A stretch of DNA of 64,000 bases. It comes from an uncultured Opitutia bacterium. GTDB lineage: Bacteria; Verrucomicrobiota; Verrucomicrobiia; Opitutales; Opitutaceae. The stretch spans positions 62,001 through 126,000 of the forward strand of contig CAILHZ010000018.1 in NCBI GenBank assembly GCA_903834135.1, given 5' to 3'. Positions 45,639 to 55,351 of the stretch are shown piece by piece. The notes beneath the pieces are model-generated. The model ran no database searches. It had not been told where the DNA came from and saw only the letters and a program-made list of their open reading frames with translations. Both the position numbers and the translations under genes were made by a program. Positions within the stretch are counted from its first letter, which is position 1. Each line of letters starts with the position of its first letter.

Positions 45639-46829
45639 ATGATTATTAAACCTCGGGTCCGCGGCTTTGTCTGTATAACCGCCCATCCTATTGGCTGTGA
45701 TGCACACGTCAAAGAATGGATTTCACACATTAAATCCAAAGGTCCGATTAATAACGGCCCTAAAAAGGTTTTAGTCATCGGCTCCTCAACGGGCTACGGT
45801 CTTGCTTCTCGTATTGCTGCAGCATTTGGATCCAACGCAGCAACCCTCGGTGTATGCTTTGAGCGACCTTCTGAAGAAGGTCGTCCAGCAACTCCAGGTT
45901 GGTACAACACAATTGCATTCACAAACGCAGCGCGGGCAGCAGGCCTTTATGCGCAGAATATAAATGGAGATGCGTTTTCTAACGAAATTAAGCGACAAAC
46001 CTTAGACCTCATTAAAAAAGATTTAGGGAAAATTGATTTGGTGATTTATAGCTTAGCCTCACCACGTAGAACTCATCCAACCACAGCAGTCACTTCACGT
46101 TCGGTTTTAAAACCAATAGGAACAAGCTACACAAATAAAACAGTAGATACCGATAAAGGAGTGGTCAGTACCGTTGCTATTGAACCAGCCAGTGAGCAAG
46201 AAATTGCAGATACCATTGCAGTAATGGGTGGTGAAGATTGGGAAATGTGGATGAAGGCACTCTCCGATGAAGGCCTATTAGCACCAAAAGCACAGTCTGT
46301 TGCGTATTCCTATATTGGACCTGAAGTTACATGGGCCGTTTATAAAAACGGAACTATCGGCATGGCAAAAAATGATCTAGAGCGTGCCGCTAAAGCAATT
46401 AATTCAAATCTTGAAAAGTCAGTCGGTGGCCGTGCATACATTTCGGTCAATAAGGCGTTAGTGACTCAAGCAAGTTCAGCCATTCCTGTGGTTCCTCTTT
46501 ATATAGCGATTCTTTACAAAGTGATGAAAGCTAAAGGCGTACATGAGGGCTGTATTGAGCAAATGCAGCGCTTATTTGCGGATCACCTTTACGCAACTCA
46601 AGGTCCACGTGTTGATGAATCAGGTCGCATTCGTATCGATGAACTCGAGATGCAAGCCGAGATTCAAAAAGAGGTTGCGGCAATCTGGCCACATGTGACC
46701 ACAGAAAATTTAGGTGAATTAACCGACATTGCTGGATACCGCACCGAATTCTTAAAGTTATTCGGTTTTGGCCTTGCAGGAATTGATCCTGAAAAAGACG
46801 TTGAGCCGCACGTAGCGATGCCTTCCTAA
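45639..46829 (+). CDS. fabV: Enoyl-ACP reductase FabV
   Basis: A 396-residue NADH-dependent reductase for the last step of fatty-acid elongation. It starts MIIKPRVRGFVCITAHPIGC, the FabV signature. The dinucleotide-binding loop GSSTGYGLASRIAAAFG is at 48-64. The catalytic Tyr235-x8-Lys244 pair (VYKNGTIGMAK) falls at exactly the positions described for Burkholderia FabV. FabV is the triclosan-resistant alternative to FabI. No fabI is in view. Confidence 0.96.
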   Translation: MIIKPRVRGFVCITAHPIGCDAHVKEWISHIKSKGPINNGPKKVLVIGSSTGYGLASRIAAAFGSNAATLGVCFERPSEEGRPATPGWYNTIAFTNAARAAGLYAQNINGDAFSNEIKRQTLDLIKKDLGKIDLVIYSLASPRRTHPTTAVTSRSVLKPIGTSYTNKTVDTDKGVVSTVAIEPASEQEIADTIAVMGGEDWEMWMKALSDEGLLAPKAQSVAYSYIGPEVTWAVYKNGTIGMAKNDLERAAKAINSNLEKSVGGRAYISVNKALVTQASSAIPVVPLYIAILYKVMKAKGVHEGCIEQMQRLFADHLYATQGPRVDESGRIRIDELEMQAEIQKEVAAIWPHVTTENLGELTDIAGYRTEFLKLFGFGLAGIDPEKDVEPHVAMPS

Positions 46830-46848
46830 GTCTAAATTAACATAGCCT

Positions 46849-47532
46849 TTAATTTCCAGAATCTGGAACGCTTAAAGATTTTCCGTTATCCTTAGCCCCT
46901 AGTTTTAAAATAAATGGAGCAGCAACAGCTGCCCAGGCTTCTGCTTTTTGGTGTCCATCTGCACCTTCGCCAAAACACTGTCTAAGCATTTCAGTATCAA
47001 TTGTACCAGGATTAAGAGGCACCGCAGCCATTCCTTTTGGCAGCTCTAAAGCAAGGGCTTGTGTTAGGCCTTCTATTGCCCACTTCGATGCACAATAAGG
47101 AGCAACTTTAGGCGATACACTACGTCCCCAGCCTGAACTTAAATTTACAATAACTCCTTTTTTTCGCTCTAGCATTGAAGGTAGTAACGAGCGAATAACG
47201 TTTGCTGTGCCATTAATATTAACGGCCATTAATTGATTAAATTTGTCTGCTGATATTTCCCACAAAGGAGCTGGGTCATTCATAAGCGCTGCATTATTAA
47301 TCAAAATATCAGGTGCTCCATTCGCGAGTACCCTTTCCGCCCATATGGATACTTTCACAGGTTGAGTCACATCCAGGACTTCAAATAAATGGGGTTCAGG
47401 ATGATCGAGACGCAAATCAAAGATAACTTGCCCACTGCGTCCACAACCAGCAACGGTGTGACCATTTGCAATATACCAGGCTGCTAAGGCTTTTCCTAGG
47501 CCACGGGTAACGCCCGTAATCACAATATACAT
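46849..47532 (-). CDS. Short-chain dehydrogenase/reductase
   Basis: A 227-residue SDR. It has the cofactor loop TGVTRGLGKALA, NNAALMN, the catalytic Ser in NLSSGWGRSV and the Tyr-x3-Lys pair in YCASKWAIEGL. The segment PGTIDTEMLRQCFGEG is also typical. The substrate is not deducible. It lies convergent with fabV, 19 bp apart, but is a different reductase type, so a fatty-acid role is not implied. Confidence 0.88.
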   Translation of the reverse strand: MYIVITGVTRGLGKALAAWYIANGHTVAGCGRSGQVIFDLRLDHPEPHLFEVLDVTQPVKVSIWAERVLANGAPDILINNAALMNDPAPLWEISADKFNQLMAVNINGTANVIRSLLPSMLERKKGVIVNLSSGWGRSVSPKVAPYCASKWAIEGLTQALALELPKGMAAVPLNPGTIDTEMLRQCFGEGADGHQKAEAWAAVAAPFILKLGAKDNGKSLSVPDSGN

Positions 47533-47569
47533 AGTACTTTGCAGATTGGCGTTATTTTTAATCTACCGC

Positions 47570-47596
47570 AAGGCTTAGCCTGAACTGCTAAGCTTT
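47570..47596. other. Hairpin between exbD and SDR genes
   Basis: A 10-bp stem (AAGGCTTAGC / GCTAAGCTTT, one G-U pair) with a 7-nt loop lies 12 bp after the exbD stop. No T run follows on the minus strand, so it may be a weak terminator or a 3'-end stabiliser of the exbB-exbD transcript. Confidence 0.4.
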
Positions 47597-47607
47597 AAGC
47601 CAATCAC

Positions 47608-48009
47608 TTAACGTGACTGGATACTAACCCGACTTAGTCCAGCTTTACGGCAAGAATCCCATACGAAAGCAAGTTTCTTAAGCTGTGTGGTTTCATCTGC
47701 TTTGATTAATATAGGGGTATCTTTATTCTGATTTTGCACCTGAATAAGTTGATCCACTAATTGTTCATCGGTCATCCTTCTACCGTTGTAAGTGACACTA
47801 CCGTCTTTTTCGATAGCGAGTGTAATATTACCCGTAAATTGATTTTTACCTGCTGTAGATATTTTAGGCAGTGTAATATTTAAAGTCTGATTGGTTTGAA
47901 AACGCATCGTAACGAATGCGAATAAAACGAGCATGACTAATACGTCGATCAGCGGAACTAAAGGCAGTTCCGGCCTACGTCTACGCTTGGCTGCAATACC
48001 GGCGCTCAT
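47608..48009 (-). CDS. ExbD/TolR family biopolymer transport protein
   Basis: A 133-residue protein with a short cytoplasmic basic N-terminus, one membrane segment (LPLVPLIDVLVMLVLFAFVT) carrying the conserved Asp, and a periplasmic ExbD domain (NITLPKISTAGK, then ITLAIEKDGSVTYNGRRMTD). It overlaps exbB by 4 bp (ATGA). With ExbB it forms a proton-driven motor that energises TonB- or TolA-type partners. Neither partner is in view, so ExbD or TolR cannot be decided. Confidence 0.9.
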   Translation of the reverse strand: MSAGIAAKRRRRPELPLVPLIDVLVMLVLFAFVTMRFQTNQTLNITLPKISTAGKNQFTGNITLAIEKDGSVTYNGRRMTDEQLVDQLIQVQNQNKDTPILIKADETTQLKKLAFVWDSCRKAGLSRVSIQSR

Positions 48010-48608
48010 TGTGAATCAATCTCATCGTCTCTTTCATGACGTACAAGCATGCGCTCTAAGAGCACATCTAAGCGCGCTGTGTGGTGATCAATACGGCGGC
48101 CTAAATAGCCATTACCTGCAAGAGCTATAATCGCAACACATAGGCCCAGCAGTGTTGCAGACAAAGCATAACCAACACTTTCAGTAAATTTGATTGGATC
48201 AGGCATTTTAGTTTCTGGATCGATCACATTAAATGCAGCTAAAAGACCAGATACAGTACCAATAAGTCCTAATAGAGGAGCTCCCGTATAGATGGTATCT
48301 AAATAACTTACACCACGTTCCATCTTCATAACTTCTAAACGTGCATAAGCCTTAGCTCCTTCTGCATCTCCTGGATGGCGCTCTACGAAAGAAACAATAC
48401 GACCTAATGCCGAATGGGCTCCACCCGCAGTTCTCTTTCCTTGCAAAACAGCTTCTGCTAAATCGGAGGGCAAAATTGCTCCATCACGAAGAGCGAACGC
48501 ACGTTCACAAATAATGTAAACTGAGCAAATAGAACATAGCCCAAGCGGGTATGCTAAAAAGCCAGCTTCTCTGATAATGCGGGTCCAATCAACGAGTGCT
48601 AAAAACAT
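48006..48608 (-). CDS. MotA/TolQ/ExbB proton channel family protein
   Basis: A 200-residue membrane protein. An N-terminal membrane segment (about 15-33) is followed by a cytoplasmic loop with RLEVMKMERGVSYLDTIYTG, then APLLGLIGTVSGLLAAFNVI and a third segment GYALSATLLGLCVAIIALAG, the classical ExbB/TolQ proton-channel pattern. It is the first gene of the exbB-exbD pair. An unusual cluster of half-sites lies upstream at 48682-48734. Confidence 0.9.
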   Translation of the reverse strand: MFLALVDWTRIIREAGFLAYPLGLCSICSVYIICERAFALRDGAILPSDLAEAVLQGKRTAGGAHSALGRIVSFVERHPGDAEGAKAYARLEVMKMERGVSYLDTIYTGAPLLGLIGTVSGLLAAFNVIDPETKMPDPIKFTESVGYALSATLLGLCVAIIALAGNGYLGRRIDHHTARLDVLLERMLVRHERDDEIDSQ

Positions 48609-48681
48609 GGGTTATAAATAGGTCTGACGCTATAAGGCTTAAAATGTTCTATTCTTTTTAGGATAAGTTTACCGCATGATA

Positions 48682-48734
48682 TAATGTACCTGATGTAAAA
48701 TACATTAGATACTCTAGTACAATAATTTACATCA
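48682..48734. promoter_or_regulatory. Cluster of four TRATGTA half-sites upstream of exbB
   Basis: Four copies of one heptamer occur in 53 bp. TAATGTA at 48682 and TGATGTA at 48691 are on one strand; TACATTA at 48701 and TACATCA at 48728 are inverted. They make a 7-bp perfect inverted repeat (48682-48688 with 48701-48707) and a 9-bp perfect inverted repeat (48691-48699 with 48726-48734). The site is 74-126 bp before the exbB start and ends on the leuD stop codon. It may be a repressor operator. A leuD end hairpin is the alternative. Confidence 0.45.
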
Positions 48735-49334
48735 TACAGCAAGATAAGGTAATTGTGCAGCCCTAGCATGTGTCGCAGGTAAACCTTCAAGCAGTTCTGC
48801 AATAGCGTCCCAGCGACCATTAACAAGCGCGTCACGAGCAGTATCACGAACTGATGCCTTAACCTTCTGATTGCCAAAACGTATTTCTTGAGCAGCTACG
48901 TCAACTATAACTTCAAGTGCTGGATTAGCAGCCACTGCAGCAGAGATCAAAGCGATGTCTTCCCGGGACGCTGTAAAGCAGGGAATACCTAAGGTCGTGC
49001 AATTGCCAAAAAAGATTTCCGCAAAACCTTCTGCAACGACTGCTTTGAAGCCGTACTTCTGTATTGCCTGAGGTGCATGCTCACGAGATGAACCACAACC
49101 AAAGTTTGCTCCCGATAAAAGAATGGTCGCTTGTTTGTATTTAGGATCATTCATGGGATGCTCTTTATTTGAGCCGTCCGCATTTTTACGTACGTCATAA
49201 AATAAGAATTCACCTAAGCCATCAAAGGTAATGCATTTCATGAAACGAGCAGGAATAATCCGGTCAGTATCAATATCATTACCAGGAACTGTAACAGCTT
49301 TACCGCTGATTGAAGTAATTTTTGCGAGTGACAT
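48732..49334 (-). CDS. leuD: 3-isopropylmalate dehydratase, small subunit
   Basis: A 200-residue swivelling subunit of isopropylmalate isomerase in leucine synthesis. It has the VPGNDIDTDRIIPARFMK motif, ANFGCGSSREHAPQA, and the LPYLAV C-terminus. It is translated 8 bp after leuC on the same strand, in the usual leuC-leuD order. Confidence 0.96.
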   Translation of the reverse strand: MSLAKITSISGKAVTVPGNDIDTDRIIPARFMKCITFDGLGEFLFYDVRKNADGSNKEHPMNDPKYKQATILLSGANFGCGSSREHAPQAIQKYGFKAVVAEGFAEIFFGNCTTLGIPCFTASREDIALISAAVAANPALEVIVDVAAQEIRFGNQKVKASVRDTARDALVNGRWDAIAELLEGLPATHARAAQLPYLAV

Positions 49335-49342
49335 GGTTACTT

Positions 49343-50764
49343 TTAGTTAGACGATTTTACATTGAATACTTCACGAGCATCAGCGACTGAGCCAGTGATT
49401 GCAGCTGCTGCTACCATGAGTGGACTCATCAAGATTGTACGGCCCGTAGGGCTGCCCTGTCTGCCTTTGAAGTTACGGTTAGATGAACTTGCACAGAGCT
49501 GATCTCCAATTAATTTATCTGGGTTCATCGCAAGACACATTGAGCATCCCGCTTCACGCCATTCAAAGCCAGCGTCACGAAATACACGGTCTATGCCGAG
49601 TTCTGCACAAAGAATTCCAACACCTTGAGAACCTGGAACTGCGATTGCTTTTACACCTGCAGCGACTTTTTTGCCCTTTAAATATTTAGCGACTTCTTGG
49701 AAATCACTGAGTCGTCCATTGGTACAAGACCCCATGAATGCGACATCAATTTTAGTGCCCTTGATTGCAGCACCTGGAGCTAATTTCATATAAGCAAGTG
49801 CTTCTTCAATCGAAGACTTTTCGTCAACCGAGGTTGCAGTCTTTGGATCAGGAATGTTTTCAGTAATTGAAATACCCTGCCCTGGATTAATTCCCCACGT
49901 AACTGTAGGAGCGATATCAGCAGCATTGATTGTGACGACATCATCATAATGACATCCAGGATCACTTGCCGTTGCTTTCCAACTCTCAACAGCCTTATCC
50001 CAAGCAGCACCCTTAGGAGAGTATGGTCTTCCTTTTAAATAAGCGAAAGTCGTTTCATCAGGATTTACATAACCTGCGCGAGCGCCACCTTCGATCGACA
50101 TATTACATACAGTCATACGCTCTTCCATCGTAAAACGATCGAACACTTCACCACCGTATTCGTATGCAAAACCTGTACCACCGTTTACTCCTAAGACACG
50201 GATGATATGTAAAATGACGTCTTTAGCATAAACGCCAGGAAGCAATTTCCCTGTGACATTAATGCGGCGTACTTTCAAACGACCTAAAGCCATCGTCTGA
50301 GTTGCAAGTACATCACGGATTTGGGTAGTTCCTATACCAAAAGCGATCGCACCAAATGCGCCGTGCGTACTTGTGTGTGAATCTCCGCAAGCAATCGTAG
50401 TACCTGGCTGAGTAATACCTTGTTCAGGTCCAACGATATGAACAATACCTTGTTTTCCTGTTGAGCGATCGAAAAAAGTAATACCAAAGTCAGCGCAATT
50501 TTTACGCAGTTCCTTGATCATCGCATCTGCTAATGGATCAGCATAAGGCTCTAAAAATTTATCTGTAGGTACGATATGATCAACCGTAGCAAAGGTACGG
50601 TGAGGCATAAGTACTTTAAGCCCTAAGTCACGCACCATGCCGAAAGCCTGGGGACTAGTCACCTCATGAATCAGGTGTGTCCCGATGATGAGTTGAGTTT
50701 GGCCATTAGCCAGGTTACGAACTGTGTGGGCGTTCCAGACTTTATCGAAGAGCGATTGAGCCAT
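49343..50764 (-). CDS. leuC: 3-isopropylmalate dehydratase, large subunit
   Basis: A 473-residue aconitase-family subunit. It binds a 4Fe-4S cluster through [13 protein letters not shown] and [12 protein letters not shown], and has the early [19 protein letters not shown] block. The ATG at 50764 ([15 protein letters not shown]) gives the standard N-terminus, and 45 further upstream codons in frame are not needed. It starts the leuC-leuD pair. The 258 bp upstream, shared with the divergent galactosidase gene, contain a 7-bp inverted repeat at 50896-50913 and an AT-rich stretch that could hold promoters. Confidence 0.96.
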   Translation of the reverse strand: MAQSLFDKVWNAHTVRNLANGQTQLIIGTHLIHEVTSPQAFGMVRDLGLKVLMPHRTFATVDHIVPTDKFLEPYADPLADAMIKELRKNCADFGITFFDRSTGKQGIVHIVGPEQGITQPGTTIACGDSHTSTHGAFGAIAFGIGTTQIRDVLATQTMALGRLKVRRINVTGKLLPGVYAKDVILHIIRVLGVNGGTGFAYEYGGEVFDRFTMEERMTVCNMSIEGGARAGYVNPDETTFAYLKGRPYSPKGAAWDKAVESWKATASDPGCHYDDVVTINAADIAPTVTWGINPGQGISITENIPDPKTATSVDEKSSIEEALAYMKLAPGAAIKGTKIDVAFMGSCTNGRLSDFQEVAKYLKGKKVAAGVKAIAVPGSQGVGILCAELGIDRVFRDAGFEWREAGCSMCLAMNPDKLIGDQLCASSSNRNFKGRQGSPTGRTILMSPLMVAAAAITGSVADAREVFNVKSSN

Positions 50765-50895
50765 GATGTTTATGGGATGCGAAAAGGTTAAAAGTAGTGA
50801 TTGTATACGTGTGCGCAACCTTTTCGGTAGCTTTTCGACTTTTAAAGCACTGCTTAAGACATGGTTATTAATATCTATATATAGCATGATTATGA

Positions 50896-50913
50896 ACAAC
50901 TTAAGAAAGTTGT
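50896..50913. repeat. Short inverted repeat upstream of leuC
   Basis: A perfect 7-bp inverted repeat (ACAACTT / AAGTTGT) with the loop AAGA, about 130 bp upstream of the leuC start and 110 bp upstream of the divergent galactosidase. No T run follows, so an operator is likelier than a terminator. The evidence is weak. Confidence 0.25.
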
Positions 50914-51022
50914 GATTACCATACCTACCACTTGATAAGTAACGTAAGTAAGCTCATATAAAATTTACTTCGAGTAACTGCACTAACAAGTCACCGTCTA
51001 ACAAATAAGCCATACTTCAATT

Positions 51023-52201
51023 ATGCCAAAAAATACTACCTTCATTCTGACCCTCCTACTTGCCTTACTCATTTTCTGTAATGTTAAGGCAGATGAAAAT
51101 ATCTTGGGAGCAACTCCGCCTATGGGTTGGAATAGCTGGAATCATTTTAAACGTAAGACAGATGACGCAATTGTAAGAGCTCAGGCAGAAGCCATGGTTT
51201 CTAGCGGCATGCGCGATGCAGGCTATGTGTACATCAATATCGATGATGCGTGGGAAGGAACACGTGACAGCAGTGGTGAAATCCGGGCCAATAGTAAATT
51301 TCCGGATATGAAAGCCCTAGCAGATTTCGTCCATAGCAAAGGACTTAAGCTTGGCCTTTATTCCTCACCTGGAATGAAAACCTGCGCAGGTTTTGAAGGA
51401 AGCTACGGTCATGAAGAACAAGATGCCAAGACGTATGCTAAATGGGGAATCGATTATCTTAAATACGATCTGTGCGGATTACGCGTACAAATGAAAGCTG
51501 CCGGTTCAGATGTAGTTGCTGAGAAAATGATGAAGGATGCCTACGTTAAAATGCGTGATGCACTGCTTAACAGTGGACGTCCTATTTTTTATAGCCTTTG
51601 CCAATATGGGCATAATCAAGTCTGGCAATGGGGAGCAAGTGTCGGTGGTAATGCGTGGCGTACTACAGGCGATATTAATGATAATTTTAAAAGTATGGTC
51701 TTAATCGGTTTTCACCAAGCGGGGCTTTCTAAGTATGCAGGCCCAGGGCACTGGAATGATCCTGATATGTTAGAAATTGGAAACGGTGGAATGACTACCA
51801 GTGAATATCAAATTCACATGAGTCTTTGGGCGATCTTAGCTGCACCCCTACTCGCCGGAAATGATCTCTCTACGATGACTCAGGCAACTAAAGACATTCT
51901 CTTGAATAAAGAAGTCATCGCAATTGACCAAGATAAACTCGGCAAACAAGGTGACCGCGTTTACGCAGAAGGTTCTGTTGAAATATGGTCGCGTGATCTA
52001 GCAGATGGTTCAAAAGCTGTGGGTATATTTAATTTAGCAGATACTAAATCGCACATGAGCCTTGATTTTCAAAAACTAGGTTTACATTCACCTGTGTCTG
52101 CACGTGACCTTTGGCTGCATAAAGATCTTGGCAATCTTAATTCAGGCTACACTGAAGAGCTAGCACCACATAGCGTAGTTTTAATCAAGCTCTCACAGTA
52201 A
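51023..52201 (+). CDS. Alpha-galactosidase, GH27 family
   Basis: A 392-residue secreted glycoside hydrolase. A signal peptide (about residues 1-23) is followed by LGATPPMGWNSWNHF, NIDDAWEG, and the nucleophile Asp149 in DYLKYDLCG. The acid/base Asp217 is in RTTGDIND. A C-terminal beta-sandwich domain completes the fold. It should release terminal alpha-galactose from oligo- or polysaccharides in the periplasm or outside the cell. No polysaccharide-utilisation genes adjoin it. Confidence 0.93.
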   Translation: MPKNTTFILTLLLALLIFCNVKADENILGATPPMGWNSWNHFKRKTDDAIVRAQAEAMVSSGMRDAGYVYINIDDAWEGTRDSSGEIRANSKFPDMKALADFVHSKGLKLGLYSSPGMKTCAGFEGSYGHEEQDAKTYAKWGIDYLKYDLCGLRVQMKAAGSDVVAEKMMKDAYVKMRDALLNSGRPIFYSLCQYGHNQVWQWGASVGGNAWRTTGDINDNFKSMVLIGFHQAGLSKYAGPGHWNDPDMLEIGNGGMTTSEYQIHMSLWAILAAPLLAGNDLSTMTQATKDILLNKEVIAIDQDKLGKQGDRVYAEGSVEIWSRDLADGSKAVGIFNLADTKSHMSLDFQKLGLHSPVSARDLWLHKDLGNLNSGYTEELAPHSVVLIKLSQ

Positions 52202-52428
52202 TCAGTCAACGCAGATAGCCTTCTACCATCAAAGGTGTGCAGGCGCATCGAATAAATCAGCAAAAAGAACAAGTGATGTGCACTTTAGTACCTGGCAGCT
52301 GAAATTCTTCAGCAATGAGTAGAACTTAAGATGATCGATAAGATAAAATTTAGCTCGTTGGGCTTAAATTGACATGTCTTTTCTTCAATCACCAAGACTT
52401 ACTACGTCAAAATATATCAAAGCATAGC

Positions 52429-52752
52429 CTAGGCTTTCTTAACGAAGCACGCCTTCAGCGCTATAGACACACCTTCGATTTTACAATCGATCTCGTGATC
52501 TCCATCCACTAAGCGGATGTTCTTAGCTTTAGTACCTGACTTAAGTACCTGAGAACCACTACCAAGCTTTAAGTCTTTAATAAGTGCGACAGTATCACCA
52601 GCAACAAGAACGTTACCATGTGCATCTTTAACAACACGTGGACCGTCTGCAACAGCCTCCTTAGGCCATTCATTACCACAGGTAGCACATTCCCAATGTT
52701 CGGAATGCTCTAGAACATCGGTGAGTGTACAGGCCGGACAAGCAGGTTTCAT
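52429..52752 (-). CDS. yjdM: YjdM/PhnA family zinc-ribbon protein
   Basis: A 107-residue protein with an N-terminal zinc ribbon (CPAC at residues 4-7 and CATC about 18 residues later) and a C-terminal PhnA domain: VKDAHGNVLVAGDTVALIKD, LKSGTKAKNIRLVDGDHEID. It was formerly called alkylphosphonate utilisation protein PhnA, but the homologues are not phosphonoacetate hydrolases and the role is uncertain. The ATG at 52752 is preferred to an in-frame TTG at 52761. It is a single gene downstream of the clp operon on the same strand. Confidence 0.9.
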   Translation of the reverse strand: MKPACPACTLTDVLEHSEHWECATCGNEWPKEAVADGPRVVKDAHGNVLVAGDTVALIKDLKLGSGSQVLKSGTKAKNIRLVDGDHEIDCKIEGVSIALKACFVKKA

Positions 52753-52807
52753 AAACAACACTACCCAGTTATGCTGGGTAATGCAAGATACACTAAGGCT
52801 CTATAAC

Positions 52808-55333
52808 TTAAACTTCCTTAGGCGCTGCTTCTTGAGGAGGAGCAGACTGAGTGAAAGCAAGTTTTTCGCCATCAAGAGTAACCTTAACAAGTTCATTTTC
52901 GCGGATATCACCACGAAGAATTGCTTCTGCTAAAGGATCCTCTAGATAGTGCTCTACTGCACGGCGCAGTGGTCTTGCTCCGTACTTCTCGTCATAGCCT
53001 TTATCGATAAGTAGCAACTTAGCTTCATCTGTAAATTCGAGTGTAATTTTGCGCTCAACTAAGCGTTTAACAAACTTAGCGACCTCAAGTTCAACAATCT
53101 TTACTAGATCAGTTTTATCGAGAGGTCTAAAGAAGACGATATCTGAGATTCGATTTAAGAATTCTGGCTTAAATACTCGTTTTGCTTCTTCAAGCACTTT
53201 CTCACGCATTTTCTCAGCATCATTAAAACTGCTTGCTGCTGCTGCAAAACCCATTGATGTCTGCCTTTGCAAGAGTTGAGCTCCGATATTGGAAGTCATG
53301 ATGATAATCGTATTTCTAAAGTCGACTGTGCGACCTAAGGAATCAGTTAATCTGCCGTCTTCTAAAATTTGAAGTAGGAGTTGAAGTACATCAGGATGAG
53401 CCTTCTCAATTTCATCAAATAAGATTACAGCGTAAGGCCTGCGTCTTACAGATTCTGTTAATTGACCACCTTCTTCGTAGCCAACGTAGCCGGGAGGTGA
53501 ACCAATCAAACGAGAGACAGCAAACTTCTCCATATACTCACTCATATCAATCTGAACAAGTGCGTCTTGGTTACCAAACATTTGAGCAGCTAATTGCTTT
53601 GCTGTTTCTGTTTTACCTACACCTGTTGGCCCAACAAATAAGAAAGATCCAATAGGTCTACGCGGATCTTTAAGATCTGCGCGCGATCTCCTAAGAGCAC
53701 GTGCAATAGCACTGGCTGCAATTTCTTGTCCGATAACGTGCTTTTGAATTTCTGCTTCTAAAACAAGGAGCTTTTCGCTCTCTTTTTTCTCCATACGAGA
53801 AAGCGGAATTCCAGTCCATTCCGCTACGACTTGCATAATCAAGGTATCGTCAATGGCTACGCGGTTTTCTTCACGCATACGTTTCCATTCAGCAGTTACC
53901 TCTTCATGCTTTGCACGTAACTGTTTTTCGTTATCTCTAAATTTAGCAGCCTCTTCGAATTGCTGCTCACTGATTGCCTTTTCTTTTAGGCTACAGACAT
54001 CTTCAATTTCTTTTAATAGTGACTCTACGTTCGGCGGACGACTTAAAGCTCCGATACGTGCACGTGAGCCAGCCTCATCCATAACATCGATTGCTTTATC
54101 AGGTAAGAAACGACCTGTAATATAACGATCGGAAAGTTTAACAGCAGCCTCAATTGCTTTATCACTAAAGGTCGCCTTGTGATGATCTTCATACTTAGAT
54201 TGAATACCATGCAGAATCGTAATTGCATCCTCAACTGATGGTGGCTCTACTTTGACCGATTGAAATCTACGATCTAAAGCAGAATCCTTTTCAATATATT
54301 TACGGTATTCGTTTAAGGTAGTAGCACCAATACACTGTAATTCACCACGCGATAAAGCTGGTTTAAAAATATTGGACGCATCCATAGCGCCCTCTGCAGC
54401 ACCAGCTCCAACAATAGTATGCATTTCATCGATGAAAATAATCACGTTCTTAGAACGCTTAATTTCATCCATTACAGCTTTAATACGTTCCTCAAATTGA
54501 CCACGGTACTTGGTACCCGCAACCATAAGAGCCAAATCAAGCGTGATGACTTTTTTCTCAAGTAAGATTTCTGGAACATTACCGGCTGCAATTTCTTGTG
54601 CTAAGCCTTCAACAATTGCTGTTTTACCTACCCCTGCTTCACCAATTAAAACAGGATTATTCTTACTGCGTCTGCAGAGTATCTGAATAACGCGTTTAAT
54701 CTCATTTACTCTACCCACAACAGGATCCATCTCTCCTTTGCGTGCAAGTTCAGTGAGATCACGTCCAAATGCTTTAAGAGCAGGTGTTTTATTTTCCTTG
54801 GATGCTTCAGGTGCACCTGCAGGACGAGCAGTTTGGCCACCGGCTGTGGGATCCTGAGGTTCGGCTGCTTCTCCGCCAGAAAACTGTGGATCTAATTCTT
54901 TTAAAATTTCGTTTCTTGTGCGCTCAATATCAACATCCAAGGATTTAAGAACACGAGCGGCTACTCCTTCACCTTCACGCAATAAGCCTAAAAGAATGTG
55001 CTCTGTACCTACATACGAGTGACTGAGCGTTTTTGCTTCCTTGCCAGCAAGCGCCAAGACTTTCTTAACACGAGGAGTAAATGGAATATTTGTCTGAGTT
55101 TTCGTTTCTTGACCAATACCCACTTCTTTTTCTACAGCTGATCTTACTGTTTCTAGATCTAAATTCATCTTCTGCAAGACACTCACGGCAACACCTTGCC
55201 CGAGTTTTATAAGCCCAAGTAAAATGTGCTCAGTACCCACGTAGTTGTGATGGAAGCGCTCGGCCTCTTTACGCGCAAGCTGAAGGACTTGTTGAGCCCT
55301 AGGTGTAAAATTATTCATCGGTTCTGGGGGCAT
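52808..55333 (-). CDS. clpC: ClpC-type AAA+ protease ATPase
   Basis: An 841-residue Hsp100 unfoldase that feeds the ClpP protease. Two Clp_N repeats (about residues 5-150) are followed by the first AAA domain with Walker A GEAGVGKT, a UVR/M-domain segment ([19 protein letters not shown]), and the second AAA domain with [14 protein letters not shown] and the D2 small domain. It follows mcsB by 18 bp. The start has a clear ribosome-binding site (AAAGGA). In Firmicutes ClpC recognises proteins marked by phospho-arginine. Here it is in an operon with the putative arginine kinase. Confidence 0.96.
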   Translation of the reverse strand: MPPEPMNNFTPRAQQVLQLARKEAERFHHNYVGTEHILLGLIKLGQGVAVSVLQKMNLDLETVRSAVEKEVGIGQETKTQTNIPFTPRVKKVLALAGKEAKTLSHSYVGTEHILLGLLREGEGVAARVLKSLDVDIERTRNEILKELDPQFSGGEAAEPQDPTAGGQTARPAGAPEASKENKTPALKAFGRDLTELARKGEMDPVVGRVNEIKRVIQILCRRSKNNPVLIGEAGVGKTAIVEGLAQEIAAGNVPEILLEKKVITLDLALMVAGTKYRGQFEERIKAVMDEIKRSKNVIIFIDEMHTIVGAGAAEGAMDASNIFKPALSRGELQCIGATTLNEYRKYIEKDSALDRRFQSVKVEPPSVEDAITILHGIQSKYEDHHKATFSDKAIEAAVKLSDRYITGRFLPDKAIDVMDEAGSRARIGALSRPPNVESLLKEIEDVCSLKEKAISEQQFEEAAKFRDNEKQLRAKHEEVTAEWKRMREENRVAIDDTLIMQVVAEWTGIPLSRMEKKESEKLLVLEAEIQKHVIGQEIAASAIARALRRSRADLKDPRRPIGSFLFVGPTGVGKTETAKQLAAQMFGNQDALVQIDMSEYMEKFAVSRLIGSPPGYVGYEEGGQLTESVRRRPYAVILFDEIEKAHPDVLQLLLQILEDGRLTDSLGRTVDFRNTIIIMTSNIGAQLLQRQTSMGFAAAASSFNDAEKMREKVLEEAKRVFKPEFLNRISDIVFFRPLDKTDLVKIVELEVAKFVKRLVERKITLEFTDEAKLLLIDKGYDEKYGARPLRRAVEHYLEDPLAEAILRGDIRENELVKVTLDGEKLAFTQSAPPQEAAPKEV

Positions 55334-55351
55334 GGTGATGTCCTTTTATGT

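Noticed and set aside
48599-48877. 92-codon minus frame across the leuD-exbB gap
   Set aside because: It overlaps leuD and the half-site cluster. Composition is AT-driven and without motifs.
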